DNA of 64,000 nt. Origin: Ruminococcus sp. (GTDB lineage: Bacteria; Bacillota; Clostridia; Oscillospirales; Ruminococcaceae). A model generated the notes under the pieces. The model had not been told where the DNA came from and ran no database searches. It saw nothing but the letters and a program-made list of their open reading frames with translations. Position 1 is the first letter of the stretch, and each line of letters begins with the position of its first letter. Positions 1 through 7,930 of the stretch are shown piece after piece. Location: positions 1 through 64,000 of the forward strand of contig JAGAJO010000007.1 of assembly GCA_017626015.1 (NCBI GenBank), in the 5' to 3' direction. The translations under genes and the position numbers were made by a program.

Positions 1-85
1 CCATTTTCTCGAGAAACTGTTTTTTATTGGTCTTTGCGTTCTGAAAGGCATCGCCAAAGATCGAGGTTTGTATTCTGCTGTTCAT
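1..85 (-). CDS. IS5-family-like transposase, N-terminal fragment (runs off the window)
   Basis: Only 28 codons are in the window, starting at the ATG at 85-83: MNSRIQTSIFGDAFQNAKTN and then KKQFLEKM. The start, rich in basic residues and ending in an FLEKM-type motif, resembles IS5-family transposases; the catalytic domain is off the left edge. The ATG lies only six bases after a -10 box, so the mRNA may be nearly leaderless. The family call is tentative because so little is visible. Confidence 0.55.
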   Translation of the reverse strand, partial: MNSRIQTSIFGDAFQNAKTNKKQFLEKM

Positions 86-831
86 AGTTTTATTATACCT
101 CTTTTTGCTGCGATTGGCAAGTTGTGCGGTGTTGCCTTAAAAAATGATTCGGCGACAGCATTATCATAGGGATGTCCCTTGGCAGAAAATGACTGAATGA
201 ATCCAGCGTTATCAAGTCTTTTCCTAAAGTCAGCAGAGGTATATTGTGAACCTCTGTCGGAATGAAAAATGGTGCCTTTAGGATAATTCCGTTCCTTTAG
301 AGCAATCTCAAAAGTGTCCAGAACAAGCTTCGTATCAATTTTACTGCTGATGTGATATGCAATAACCCTTCTGGAAAACAAATCAATTATCACACATAGA
401 TAATAAAATCTGTTTTCGACTTTAATGTACGTGATATCGCTGCACCATGCAATATTCGGCGCTTTAGGATTAAACTTCTGCTTTAAAATATTAGGACACG
501 GCAGCGAATCTGACTGTTTGGCAGTCTTAAATTTTGGCTTGATCGTGGACATTTTCGGAAGTTGCATTCCCTTCATCAGCCGGTACACTCTGCCCGGACT
601 GATCTTAATACCATATTTCGTTTCGAGAACTCTGCACATTTTATGAGTACCATAGCGGCATTTTGCATCAGAATAAATCTGTAAAATATGAGTTCGAATC
701 TTCTGATTTTCAATTGCACGCTTTGATTCTGTCTGCTTATAATGCTTGTAATAACTGCTTCGGTTAACTCTGAGCACACGGCAAAGTGTTGTTACTTTAT
801 GCTCATGTCGTAAAGTGTACACTGCTTTCAT
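82..831 (-). pseudogene. IS3-family transposase OrfB, C-terminus replaced by IS5-like insertion
   Basis: The frame starts with the usual helix-turn-helix/HTH_21 region (CRVLRVNRSSYYKH) and carries an rve integrase core with the DDE residues in WCSDITYI, HSDRGSQYTS and NAVAESFFK. After that motif (near 144-139) the protein leaves the family and runs 15 codons into the IS5-like end before a TGA at 84-82. The native tail of roughly 30 residues is missing. The ATG overlaps a stop of the -1 frame of orfA (ATGA), the normal coupling in this family. Confidence 0.85.
92..120 (-). promoter_or_regulatory. promoter inside the IS5-like end
   Basis: On the minus strand TTGCCA (120-115) and TATAAT (97-92) are separated by 17 bases. 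The transposase ATG begins at 85, which leaves no room for a Shine-Dalgarno sequence. Confidence 0.6.
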
Positions 832-1186
832 TCTTTCACGGAGTGTGGCGTGAATATGGCAATCGCTTTTTTAATATGAGATTCTCCTCCTCCAACTGAG
901 CATTGCGCTTTTGAAGTTCACGAGCCTGCCTAGCAGTAAGCACAGTTTCGTCATCAATTTTTACTTCAGAATACAGTTTGATCCATCTGGATATTGCGCT
1001 GACTGAAATCCCATACTCTTTAGACAGTTCTGTCTGCGTTTTTCCATTTTGGTACAGACTCACTATGTTCTTTTTGAAATTTTCTTCGTATTGATTTTGT
1101 TTTTTGGACATTTCTTTTTCTCCTTTTTACTGTTTACTTTTATTTTACTCCTTTTCTTCCTTTTTGTCTACTTTTTTAGTGTAGCA
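139..1186 (-). mobile_element. IS3-family (IS150-like) element, interrupted
   Basis: OrfA and OrfB lie in IS3 order on the minus strand. The outer end is near 1183-1186, where the host MATE frame stops matching its family and an AT-rich end (TGCTACACTAAAAAAGTAGA on the minus strand) begins; TG at the tip and the AAAAGTAGAC block are usual for IS3 ends. The other end is not in the window because a second element is inserted in orfB. With orfB broken and orfA out of phase this copy is probably inactive. Confidence 0.75.
836..1111 (-). CDS. IS3-family transposase OrfA (HTH_8-type), altered 3' end
   Basis: The 91-residue protein has the IS3 OrfA layout: a helix-turn-helix (TELSKEYGISVSAISRWIKL) followed by a leucine-zipper segment (ELQKRNAQLEEENLILKK). 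After LILKK the frame reads RLPYSRHTP and stops. Read one base back at the run of six A (about 868-873) it gives AIAIFTPHSVKE and a stop overlapping the orfB ATG, which is the usual OrfA ending. So either a base was lost from the A-run or the A6G site is used for -1 frameshifting. A Shine-Dalgarno-like AGGAGAAAAAG precedes the start. Confidence 0.8.
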   Translation of the reverse strand: MSKKQNQYEENFKKNIVSLYQNGKTQTELSKEYGISVSAISRWIKLYSEVKIDDETVLTARQARELQKRNAQLEEENLILKKRLPYSRHTP

Positions 1187-1783
1187 CCAGGCGACTCCAT
1201 TTATTCCCATATGCAACAAAACGATAAAAATGTAATCAAAGACAATATTGGCAAGCCCCGCTAAAACGGAAAGTATCAATCCCAAAGTAGGTTTTCCTGC
1301 GGTAACAAATAGATTTTGATACAGCACCTGCATGATATTACCAATGACAAAAATAAGCTGTATAGCCAGATAGTCCCTGCAATATGGGAATAAAATTGCA
1401 CTTGCGCCCAATCCCCAGATAATTTTATCAAGAAATAACAGTCCGATTATAGTAATAACCAAACCTGTAATGACCCCTGTAATAATGATGAGCGTAAAAT
1501 TACTTCGGGCTTCTTCTATATTTCCGCTCCCCATTTTTTTTGCAACAATCGCACTTCCGCCTGTTGCAAGCATCGTCCCTAATCCAACAATGATGTTAAT
1601 AACAGGGCAGACGATATTGATAGAGGATAAAGCGTTTGTGTCAACAAAACGGGCTACAAAAATAGTATCAATTATGGTATAGAGTCCCATAAAAACCATC
1701 ATAACCATACTCGAAAATGCAAATTTGATAAGTGATAGAGTATGGAACTCTTTTGCCAGTGGATTCCTCTCAGCTTAAGTCAT
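1187..1783 (-). pseudogene. MATE-family efflux pump, truncated and with an early stop
   Basis: The frame encodes the first five or so membrane helices of a MATE multidrug/Na+ antiporter (NPLAKEFHTLSLIKFAF, then MGLYTIIDTIFVARFVD). An ideal Shine-Dalgarno AAGGAGG (1799-1793) precedes ATG at 1783-1781, but the third codon is TAA (1777-1775). Downstream, at GINGVAW, the frame runs into the IS3 end, so only about 199 of some 450 codons remain. The first in-frame ATG after the stop is at 1708 and lacks a good ribosome site. It overlaps the end of the AraC-type regulator gene and was probably coupled to it. Confidence 0.8.
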
Positions 1784-2630
1784 TATGTGTGTCCTCCTTG
1801 TTTTTCGGAAGAAGCACGAAACGCTGTGTTGGATACCCATATTCTACAAGCAGTTCTCTTTCTGCAAAACCAAGACGGCAATATTCTTCACGGTATCCAG
1901 TATCTGCTTTATTACCTGCGCGGTATGTTGTCAAACTGATTTCTTTTCCATAAAGCAGCTCGCAGGCCAGTTTATCAAGAAACAGCTTTGTGATTCCAAG
2001 ATTTCGATATTGTGGGTGTACAGCAAAAAAATCGATACTCCCCGTGTCGGCTGAAAATCCCATGATACCGATTGCCATACCCTCGTCCCGTAATATCAAA
2101 GCCTTATTGTCCGCAATATATTGATGCAGATTTTCTATATATTCTGCTTCATTCAGGCACGGGTATCCATCAATCGTAAGGCTTACCAACTCCATCCAAT
2201 CATCAATATCCGCAGATGTAGCAAAGTATATATCATCTTTCGTAAAGTCCATTTTCACAAGTTCCTCCTTCAGATAGATTTCCAGTTGCAACGGGTAAAA
2301 TTCCTCTGTTTCCCGAAAGTGTGCAGGAGTAGTCTTGTACATTGCTTTGAAAATACCTGTAAACGCCTGTTGGCTTTCATATCCGCTGATGAGGGCAATT
2401 TCAATAATCGGTTTTTGTGAAAACACCAATAGTTTTGCCGCTTCGGTAAGCTGCCTTCTTTGCGCATAATCGTGGATCGTCAATCCGATTGTTTTGGTAA
2501 AAATCCGGTGCAGGTGGAATTTCGAATAGTGTAATGCAGCCGCTACGATATCTAATTCCAACTTATCATTCAGATGATCTTCAATATATCGGATCGCTTG
2601 AGAAACAATGTGTACTGTCTGACCTTGCAT
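1770..2630 (-). CDS. AraC-family regulator fused to a GNAT-type acetyltransferase domain
   Basis: Residues 1-105 form an AraC/XylS double helix-turn-helix (IRYIEDHLNDKLELDIVAAA; then FTGIFKAMYKTTPAHFRE). Residues about 125-280 resemble an N-acetyltransferase: a substrate segment, then IGIMGFSADTGSIDFFAVHP and QYRNLGITKLFLDKL, the acetyl-CoA binding region. Such fusions are common in Clostridia and are often annotated as AraC regulators; effector and target are unknown. The 3' end overlaps the start of the broken MATE gene by 14 bases, so it probably controlled that pump. The start follows GGAGGGAGC. Confidence 0.85.
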   Translation of the reverse strand: MQGQTVHIVSQAIRYIEDHLNDKLELDIVAAALHYSKFHLHRIFTKTIGLTIHDYAQRRQLTEAAKLLVFSQKPIIEIALISGYESQQAFTGIFKAMYKTTPAHFRETEEFYPLQLEIYLKEELVKMDFTKDDIYFATSADIDDWMELVSLTIDGYPCLNEAEYIENLHQYIADNKALILRDEGMAIGIMGFSADTGSIDFFAVHPQYRNLGITKLFLDKLACELLYGKEISLTTYRAGNKADTGYREEYCRLGFAERELLVEYGYPTQRFVLLPKNKEDTHNDLS

Positions 2631-2747
2631 TAAGCTCCCTCCTTTCCGCTATACTTCCCATGTTCTTTGGGCATAATGGTACACCCTTGTGGTGCTTCCA
2701 ACGAAATATAATAGCACAAAGAGATTCCTATCTTTTCATCATTCTTG

Positions 2748-3662
2748 CTATCTTTTAAAACTGGCGGGTACTTCCTCACACGGCAGGAGAAGGTAAATAT
2801 ATAGTTTGCCTTCCTTATATTCTGCCGTTATCGTTCCATTCATTTGCAGGGTCAATATTCTGGCTATCGACAAACCAAGTCCCGTCGATTTCCTTGCATT
2901 TTCAAGCGTATAAAAACGGTCGAATAGTCTTTCAACCTGTACTTCGGTCATGTCTGACGCTGTATTTGAAAATGTTATCTTTCCATCATCATCCAGAATA
3001 ATATCCAAATTCCCATCACTGTACTTTATCGCATTGTTCAAAAGATTAGAAAAGATGCGTGACAAGGATGCCTGGTCAAGATTTCTTACTATCCTCTTCC
3101 CGGTTATATTGATGTTAGGCGTTATATTTTTCTCCTGCAAGGCCGCATAAAAACCTAAAATGCTTTCCTCCAGAACCCGATTCACCACTACAGGCTGCAC
3201 TTTCATTTCGCACTCTGGTGATGTAATGACGGAATAGCGGAATAGTTCTTCTGTAAGCTGACTTAAAGCTTCTGTACGATTTCTTATAATCTCAATATAC
3301 CGCTCTGATTTTTCACTCTGCTCAGTTTTATCAAGCAGGTCTAAATAACTGCTGATTGCTGTAAGTGGTGTGCGTAAATCGTGAGAAATATTCGTAATTG
3401 CATTTTTTAATTCTATGTCTCCTTGCTGAAAGTGCAGCCGTCTTTTACGCAATTCTTTAAGCTGAAGATTTATATTGTTTGCAAGGCAGCACATTATTTT
3501 ATCTTCGGTGGATATAGAAATCAGCGTGTTGGTATCGCTCATTAACTTTTCTGAAAGCTCCATGCAAATTTCTTTTGCAGCCTTACGCATGACAAATACT
3601 TTTATTCCAAGTGCGATAACAGATATTAATAAAATGATGCAAAGCAGAACAAGCCAAATCAC
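2748..3662 (-). CDS. sensor histidine kinase of a peptide-resistance two-component system
   Basis: This is the membrane kinase partner of the response regulator at 5526-6191. One strong N-terminal membrane helix (IWLVLLCIILLISVIALGIK) precedes a short linker, a HisKA domain with ISHDLRTPLTAI, and an HATPase_c domain (NLLNNAIKYS; TGLGLSIARI). There is no extracellular domain of any size, as in kinases that sense through their ABC transporter. GTG at 3662 follows AAAGGAAG at good spacing and starts just before the helix; ATG at 3692 or 3680 is possible but poorly served. It is the last gene of the module, 34-65 bases after the permease. Confidence 0.9.
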   Translation of the reverse strand: MIWLVLLCIILLISVIALGIKVFVMRKAAKEICMELSEKLMSDTNTLISISTEDKIMCCLANNINLQLKELRKRRLHFQQGDIELKNAITNISHDLRTPLTAISSYLDLLDKTEQSEKSERYIEIIRNRTEALSQLTEELFRYSVITSPECEMKVQPVVVNRVLEESILGFYAALQEKNITPNINITGKRIVRNLDQASLSRIFSNLLNNAIKYSDGNLDIILDDDGKITFSNTASDMTEVQVERLFDRFYTLENARKSTGLGLSIARILTLQMNGTITAEYKEGKLYIYLLLPCEEVPASFKR

Positions 3663-3726
3663 GATACCACTTCCTTTCATTAATCTGTACATGCTCTTTG
3701 TACATAAAGGGATACCCGCAGGGTAT

Positions 3727-4530
3727 TTACTTCATATCCCTTTTGCTAAAAATCAGAACGCCACATATCACTGTTATTACAGTAAAGAATGCTGAATATG
3801 CCGGCAATCTAAATGGGTGGAAAACAGTATTACTTGTAATCTGTAAACACTGTCCCATAGGAATAAAATCATATAAAAATTCTAATGCAGGCTGCGAAAC
3901 CATATCGCCCGATAAAAAAGAAAACACATCCGATATGGATTCTCCATTATAAAAGCTAAACACTAATCTACGAATTACGCCTGCTATCATATAACTCATA
4001 AGGAAAGTAATGATAGAGGTCACTGTTGAGATTGTTTTATTATGGATTATCATCGCAACCAGGGTGAAAAATCCAGAAAATGCAATCAGCATCATGATCC
4101 CGCTTAAGTAATGCAAAAGGAACAACATAGGATCTGTCATGTGCCATCCAAACATTCCTATTCCCAAGAGGCTCACAATTACGCTTGAAATAATGGTAAT
4201 GAAAACATTTACCAAACATATCGTTATAAAATTTGCCAAATAGATATTTTTTCTCGTATGTCCCACGATAAGCCTGTTCCTCATCGTCCCATCGCTGTAT
4301 TCTGTCCCAATAAAAATGCTGCTGAAAATAGGGCAGAAAAAACTTATAATCGAGAGGGGTGACAGTAAATAATAATTTATTTGTACGATAGAGTTTCCGA
4401 TATAGGAAACTTTTTCAATATAATTCATGATCAACAGAAAAACGCTGTATCCTATCGTTGCAAACAATCCAATCCAAAAGAATTTGCTTTTTTGCAGCCG
4501 TATCCTATTCGCAGATAACAATTTAAGCAT
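3727..4530 (-). CDS. ABC-2 type permease, BcrB/lantibiotic-immunity-like
   Basis: A 267-residue integral membrane protein with about six helices, starting MLKLLSANRIRLQKSKFFWI, typical of the permease half of bacitracin or lantibiotic immunity transporters. ATG at 4530 follows GGAGGTGTCAGC and overlaps the ATPase gene by eight bases, so translation is coupled; a longer open frame to 4707 only shadows the ATPase gene. It should work with the ATPase at 4523-5437 to remove a membrane-active peptide or similar compound. The substrate cannot be read from the sequence. Confidence 0.85.
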   Translation of the reverse strand: MLKLLSANRIRLQKSKFFWIGLFATIGYSVFLLIMNYIEKVSYIGNSIVQINYYLLSPLSIISFFCPIFSSIFIGTEYSDGTMRNRLIVGHTRKNIYLANFITICLVNVFITIISSVIVSLLGIGMFGWHMTDPMLFLLHYLSGIMMLIAFSGFFTLVAMIIHNKTISTVTSIITFLMSYMIAGVIRRLVFSFYNGESISDVFSFLSGDMVSQPALEFLYDFIPMGQCLQITSNTVFHPFRLPAYSAFFTVITVICGVLIFSKRDMK

Positions 4531-5437
4531 TGCTGACACCTCCCACAAGATTGATATAGTAGTTTTCAAGGTTTTCGTCACGTTCCTGCATTGACAGAAC
4601 CTCGCAGTTTTCTGTGGAAAGTTTTGATACCAGTTTTGTGATGCTAATTTCTCCAAAAACATCCGCTTCGGTATCAGAAAGGATTGTGTAATCCATTCCA
4701 ATTTCATCTAACACTTTGCTTAGTGCTTTTACATCTGATACAACCAGGTGCATACATTTACGGCAGGCTGCTTCCAGTTCGGATGCGCTAATTTCTTTCA
4801 CCATCCGCCCATTATCAATAAAGCCAAAATAGGTCGCCAACCGGGATAATTCATCCAGAATGTGACTTGAAATCAGCACGGTAATTCCATATTCCCGATT
4901 AAGTTTTAAAATGATTTCCCGCATTTCTACAATTCCCTGCGGGTCCAATCCGTTGATAGGCTCGTCCAAAATAAGGAAATCCGGATCGCCAACAATCGCA
5001 ACAGCAATTCCTAACCTTTGCCGCATACCAAGAGAAAAATCCTTTACCTTTTTCCTGCCTGTATTCTCAAGACCAACCATCTTCAAAACATCCTCTATTC
5101 CCTCAAAAGACGGCAATCCAAGAACACGATATTGCACCCTTAAATTATCCTCTGCTGTCATATCCAAATAGATGGACGGTGTTTCTACAACAGCACCAAC
5201 TCGGCGGCGAGCCTTCGTTATCTCTTTTTGCTTATTACTGATTCCATAAATGGAATATTCGCCGCTTGAAGGTTTCTGTAGCCCGCAAATTAGACGAATA
5301 AGAGTTGTTTTACCTGCACCGTTCTTTCCGACAAAGCCGTAGATTGAGCCTTTCGGAACACTCATAGTAAGTCCATTTAATGCTTTGTAATGACCATAGT
5401 TCTTCTTCAAAGAATTTGTTTTGAGAACATATTCCAT
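4523..5437 (-). CDS. ABC transporter ATP-binding protein, BcrA-like
   Basis: 304 residues, the normal size for BcrA-type ATPases. Walker A is GKNGAGKTTLI, the signature is DFSLGMRQRLGIA, Walker B is DFLILDEPINGLDP with the switch His in ISSHILDEL. The C-terminal extension of about 90 residues is usual for immunity transporters. It starts at ATG 5437 after AAGGAGGTCAGG. Direct repeats lie just upstream (5483-5523), so it is probably induced by the module's own response regulator. Confidence 0.9.
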   Translation of the reverse strand: MEYVLKTNSLKKNYGHYKALNGLTMSVPKGSIYGFVGKNGAGKTTLIRLICGLQKPSSGEYSIYGISNKQKEITKARRRVGAVVETPSIYLDMTAEDNLRVQYRVLGLPSFEGIEDVLKMVGLENTGRKKVKDFSLGMRQRLGIAVAIVGDPDFLILDEPINGLDPQGIVEMREIILKLNREYGITVLISSHILDELSRLATYFGFIDNGRMVKEISASELEAACRKCMHLVVSDVKALSKVLDEIGMDYTILSDTEADVFGEISITKLVSKLSTENCEVLSMQERDENLENYYINLVGGVSNA

Positions 5438-5482
5438 AACCTGACCTCCTTTTCTTCGGTGCTTTTACTCTACCGCAAAATC

Positions 5483-5523
5483 GTTGAGAAAGCCGTTATA
5501 CAAATGTTGAGATTTTGTTGAGA
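5483..5523 (-). promoter_or_regulatory. three direct repeats upstream of the ABC genes, candidate response-regulator operator
   Basis: The minus strand carries TCTCAAC three times, at 5523-5517, 5512-5506 and 5489-5483. The first two are 11 bases apart and the third 23 further, about one and two helical turns, as in OmpR-family sites. A weak -10-like TATAAC lies between the second and third copies. The block fills the 88-base gap between the regulator and ATPase genes. Confidence 0.5.
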
Positions 5524-5525
5524 AT

Positions 5526-6191
5526 TTAATCCTTTTTCATTCTAAATCCAATTCCCCACACTGTTTCTATATACTCTTTACCATTCATCTCATATAACTT
5601 TGCCCGCAGATGGCTTATATGGGTTCTTAATGAGCTTTCTGTACAGTCTGGCGTATCCTCTCCAATAAGGTCAAGAAGCATGGATTTTGATACTATCTGT
5701 GTTTGGTTTTGAATTAGCAATTTCAAAATGGCGTATTCTGTTCTCGTAAGACCAGTTTTTTCAGTCCCGATTTTGACTTCGTGCGTATCGGTATAAAGCT
5801 CTATATCTTCAAAAGATAAGACTCTTGACTTTCCACAGGAATCATAAGTGCGAAGATGCACCGTAATGCGGGCTAATAACTCATCCATGTGAAAAGGTTT
5901 TGTTACATAATCCACTGCACCTTCCAACAAAAGTTCAACCTTATTATTTATATCTGTTTTTGCACTTAAAACGATAACAGGGATTCCTTTGATATGTGGA
6001 AGCACTTCCTCGCCGCTTAATCCCGGCAACATTAAGTCGAGCAAAACAAGGTCAGGTTTTGCCTGCGACAAAACAAATACAGCTTCCGTTCCTGAATATG
6101 CCTGGGAAACACGATACCCTTCATTTGTAAGAGTTTCTTCCAGTGCATTTCCAATATGCACATCATCGTCAATAACCAATATATTTTTCAA
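5526..6191 (-). CDS. OmpR/PhoB-family response regulator
   Basis: 221 residues: a receiver domain (acid pocket IDDDVHIG, phosphoacceptor Asp in LVLLDLMLPG, Thr/Ser in VIVLSAKT, Lys in VTKPF) and a C-terminal winged helix (TRTEYAILKLLIQNQTQIVS; ending VWGIGFRMKKD). It heads the module of regulator, ATPase, permease and kinase, all on the minus strand, and should control the ABC pair. It starts at ATG 6191 after GAGGAGATGAAAATTTTTG. Confidence 0.95.
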   Translation of the reverse strand: MKNILVIDDDVHIGNALEETLTNEGYRVSQAYSGTEAVFVLSQAKPDLVLLDLMLPGLSGEEVLPHIKGIPVIVLSAKTDINNKVELLLEGAVDYVTKPFHMDELLARITVHLRTYDSCGKSRVLSFEDIELYTDTHEVKIGTEKTGLTRTEYAILKLLIQNQTQIVSKSMLLDLIGEDTPDCTESSLRTHISHLRAKLYEMNGKEYIETVWGIGFRMKKD

Positions 6192-6488
6192 AAATTTTCA
6201 TCTCCTCTACATTCTTAGCTGCTTGCTGCATATACTCCTCAGTGCCAGTCAAACAAATCTTCTTTTCCCAACAATCTTTTTATAGGAAAGTACCATCATA
6301 TTACCTCTTATTTTTGTACATAGCAAGTTTCCTCAAAATACTCCGATCCCATCATTCTGTCAACAAAGTTATCAACTCGACACCCCTTTTAATAATCCTG
6401 TCTCCACAACATACCCAATATCCAACCTGTCAACTCAACTATACGCCATTTTTCGCTGTAGACCAGTTCCCACAGTCCTCATAAAAGC
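6192..6488. other. intergenic stretch without a supportable gene
   Basis: Between the response regulator and the rlmD terminator I see no frame with a ribosome site. The stretch is pyrimidine-rich on the plus strand and may mark the edge between the accessory module and the core operon. No inverted repeat, tRNA or direct repeat marking a junction was recognised. Confidence 0.5.
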
Positions 6489-6537
6489 AAAAAATCCGAG
6501 AGTCAGAGCTGTCGCCAAAACAACCCCAACTCCCGGA
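6489..6537 (-). terminator. intrinsic terminator of the recJ-rel-hemZ-rlmD operon
   Basis: On the minus strand TCCGGGAGT (6537-6529) pairs with ACTCTCGGA (6503-6495), one G-U pair, followed by TTTTTT. It lies 14 bases after the rlmD stop. Confidence 0.75.
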
Positions 6538-6550
6538 AATCCCTTGTTTT

Positions 6551-7930
6551 CTACACTTTTTCGTACTTCAATTTCTCCACCCTTGACATCAATACCACAG
6601 TCTCCACATGTGTCGTTCTTGGAAACATATCCACGCCCCTGACAATTTCTGCTCTGTATCCAAGATCATCCAGAATTGCGCAGTCTCTGGCTGCAGTGGT
6701 GTGATTACAGGAAATCATCACTATCCGTTCTGGAGACATCCTGGCTATATATTCAAGAGTAGCAGTGTCACAGCCTTTTCTTGCCGGATCGGCAATAATT
6801 ATATCAGGACGTTCACTTCGTTCGTAGAGTATTTTTGCTGCATTCCCGGCGTCACCGCAAATAAACTCACAGTTCTTTATTCCGTTCATAGCAGCATTAT
6901 TTTTTGCATTCTCAATTGATTCGGGAACGATCTCCACTCCGACAAGCTTTCCGACTTTACGAGCCATTGATAATCCTATAGTTCCAGCGCCGCAGTATAA
7001 GTCAAGTATAAATGAAGATTCCCCCGCATTTGCAAGCTCAAAAGCGTATCTATAAAGCTTTTCAGCTTGACAGGTGTTCACTTGATAAAAGGACAGCGGA
7101 GAGATCTCAATACAGTTACCGCACATAATATCAGTAATTTTATCTTTCCCGTAAATAGTCTTGATTCGTTCACCAAGTATAACGTTTGTTCTGTCTCCGT
7201 TTTCATTCAGAACAATACTTTTTATGTCCGGAAAACACGATGTCAAAAGCGGTACAAGTCCGTCAAATATTTTTGCATTGGAAAAACTTGTAATCACAAG
7301 ACAAACCAATATTTCACCGCTATGTTCCCCTCGGCGCAGGTAAATATGCCTGAGTAGTCCCTTTCCGGTAATTTCGTTATAAGCCTTAATTTTTTTTTGA
7401 TTAATAAAATCCATTATCAAGTCAACTATCTTCTCGAAAACAGGTGGCTGAAGCCTGCACTGATGACATTCCACAACACGGTGAGAACGCTTTGCATAAA
7501 ATCCGCATACAGCCTTGCCTTCACGATCAGCAACAGGATACTGAGCCTTGTTTCTATAATAATCCACACTGTCACAAGGAATTATTTCTTCAAATTCCGG
7601 AGATAACTTTCCTATCCGTTCAAAGGAATTTTTTATAAACTTCTCCTTTGCACGGCATTCAGCTTCATATGTCATATGCCGGAAGGCGCATCCGCCGCAT
7701 TGCCTGAAAACCGGACAGTCACTTTCAATTCTATCAGCAGACGATGAAATAATCCTGTCAATAATGCCGTAGCAATAATTCTTTTTGACCTTAACAATAC
7801 GGCAGGATATTACGTCTCCAACTGCGGTCATGGGAACAAATATCACAACATCATCGTATCTTCCCACACCGTTGCCATCATTGGAGATATCAATTATTTC
7901 CAATGTAATTATATCATTTTTATTCAGCAT
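6551..7930 (-). CDS. rlmD: 23S rRNA (uracil-5-)-methyltransferase, RlmD/TrmA family
   Basis: Predicted SAM-dependent m5U methyltransferase for rRNA. An N-terminal TRAM domain (about 1-58) is followed by the iron-sulfur cysteines CPVFRQCGGCAFRH, with the fourth Cys near 160 (VECHQC region). The SAM motif is DLYCGAGTIGLSMA, the DPARKGCD motif follows, and the catalytic Cys is in MISCNHTTAARD. At 459 residues it has the family length. Last gene of the operon; its start overlaps hemZ by 11 bases. Firmicute members may modify U747 and/or U1939; which one applies here is not visible. Confidence 0.93.
   Translation of the reverse strand: MLNKNDIITLEIIDISNDGNGVGRYDDVVIFVPMTAVGDVISCRIVKVKKNYCYGIIDRIISSSADRIESDCPVFRQCGGCAFRHMTYEAECRAKEKFIKNSFERIGKLSPEFEEIIPCDSVDYYRNKAQYPVADREGKAVCGFYAKRSHRVVECHQCRLQPPVFEKIVDLIMDFINQKKIKAYNEITGKGLLRHIYLRRGEHSGEILVCLVITSFSNAKIFDGLVPLLTSCFPDIKSIVLNENGDRTNVILGERIKTIYGKDKITDIMCGNCIEISPLSFYQVNTCQAEKLYRYAFELANAGESSFILDLYCGAGTIGLSMARKVGKLVGVEIVPESIENAKNNAAMNGIKNCEFICGDAGNAAKILYERSERPDIIIADPARKGCDTATLEYIARMSPERIVMISCNHTTAARDCAILDDLGYRAEIVRGVDMFPRTTHVETVVLMSRVEKLKYEKV

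Larger units (their letters stand above)
1..138 (-). mobile_element. IS5-like insertion sequence, 5' end only
   Basis: The minus strand from about 138 down to the left edge reads as the start of a second insertion sequence: a terminal segment beginning AAGGCAACACCGCACAACT, a sigma-A type promoter, then a transposase start. It interrupts the IS3 OrfB frame just after the catalytic-Glu motif AESFFK. A 25-bp stretch (120-144) recurs with one mismatch at 61905-61929, supporting a mobile or repeated end. Which of the adjoining Ts belong to the element is not clear. The rest lies outside the window. Confidence 0.6.

Noticed and set aside
4531-4707. N-terminal extension of the ABC permease
   Set aside because: It lies wholly inside the ATPase gene in another frame; ATG 4530 has the ribosome site and a normal permease start.
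6430-6545. Hydrophobic minus-strand frame of about 37 codons after rlmD
   Set aside because: It overlaps the rlmD terminator hairpin and T run and has no ribosome site.
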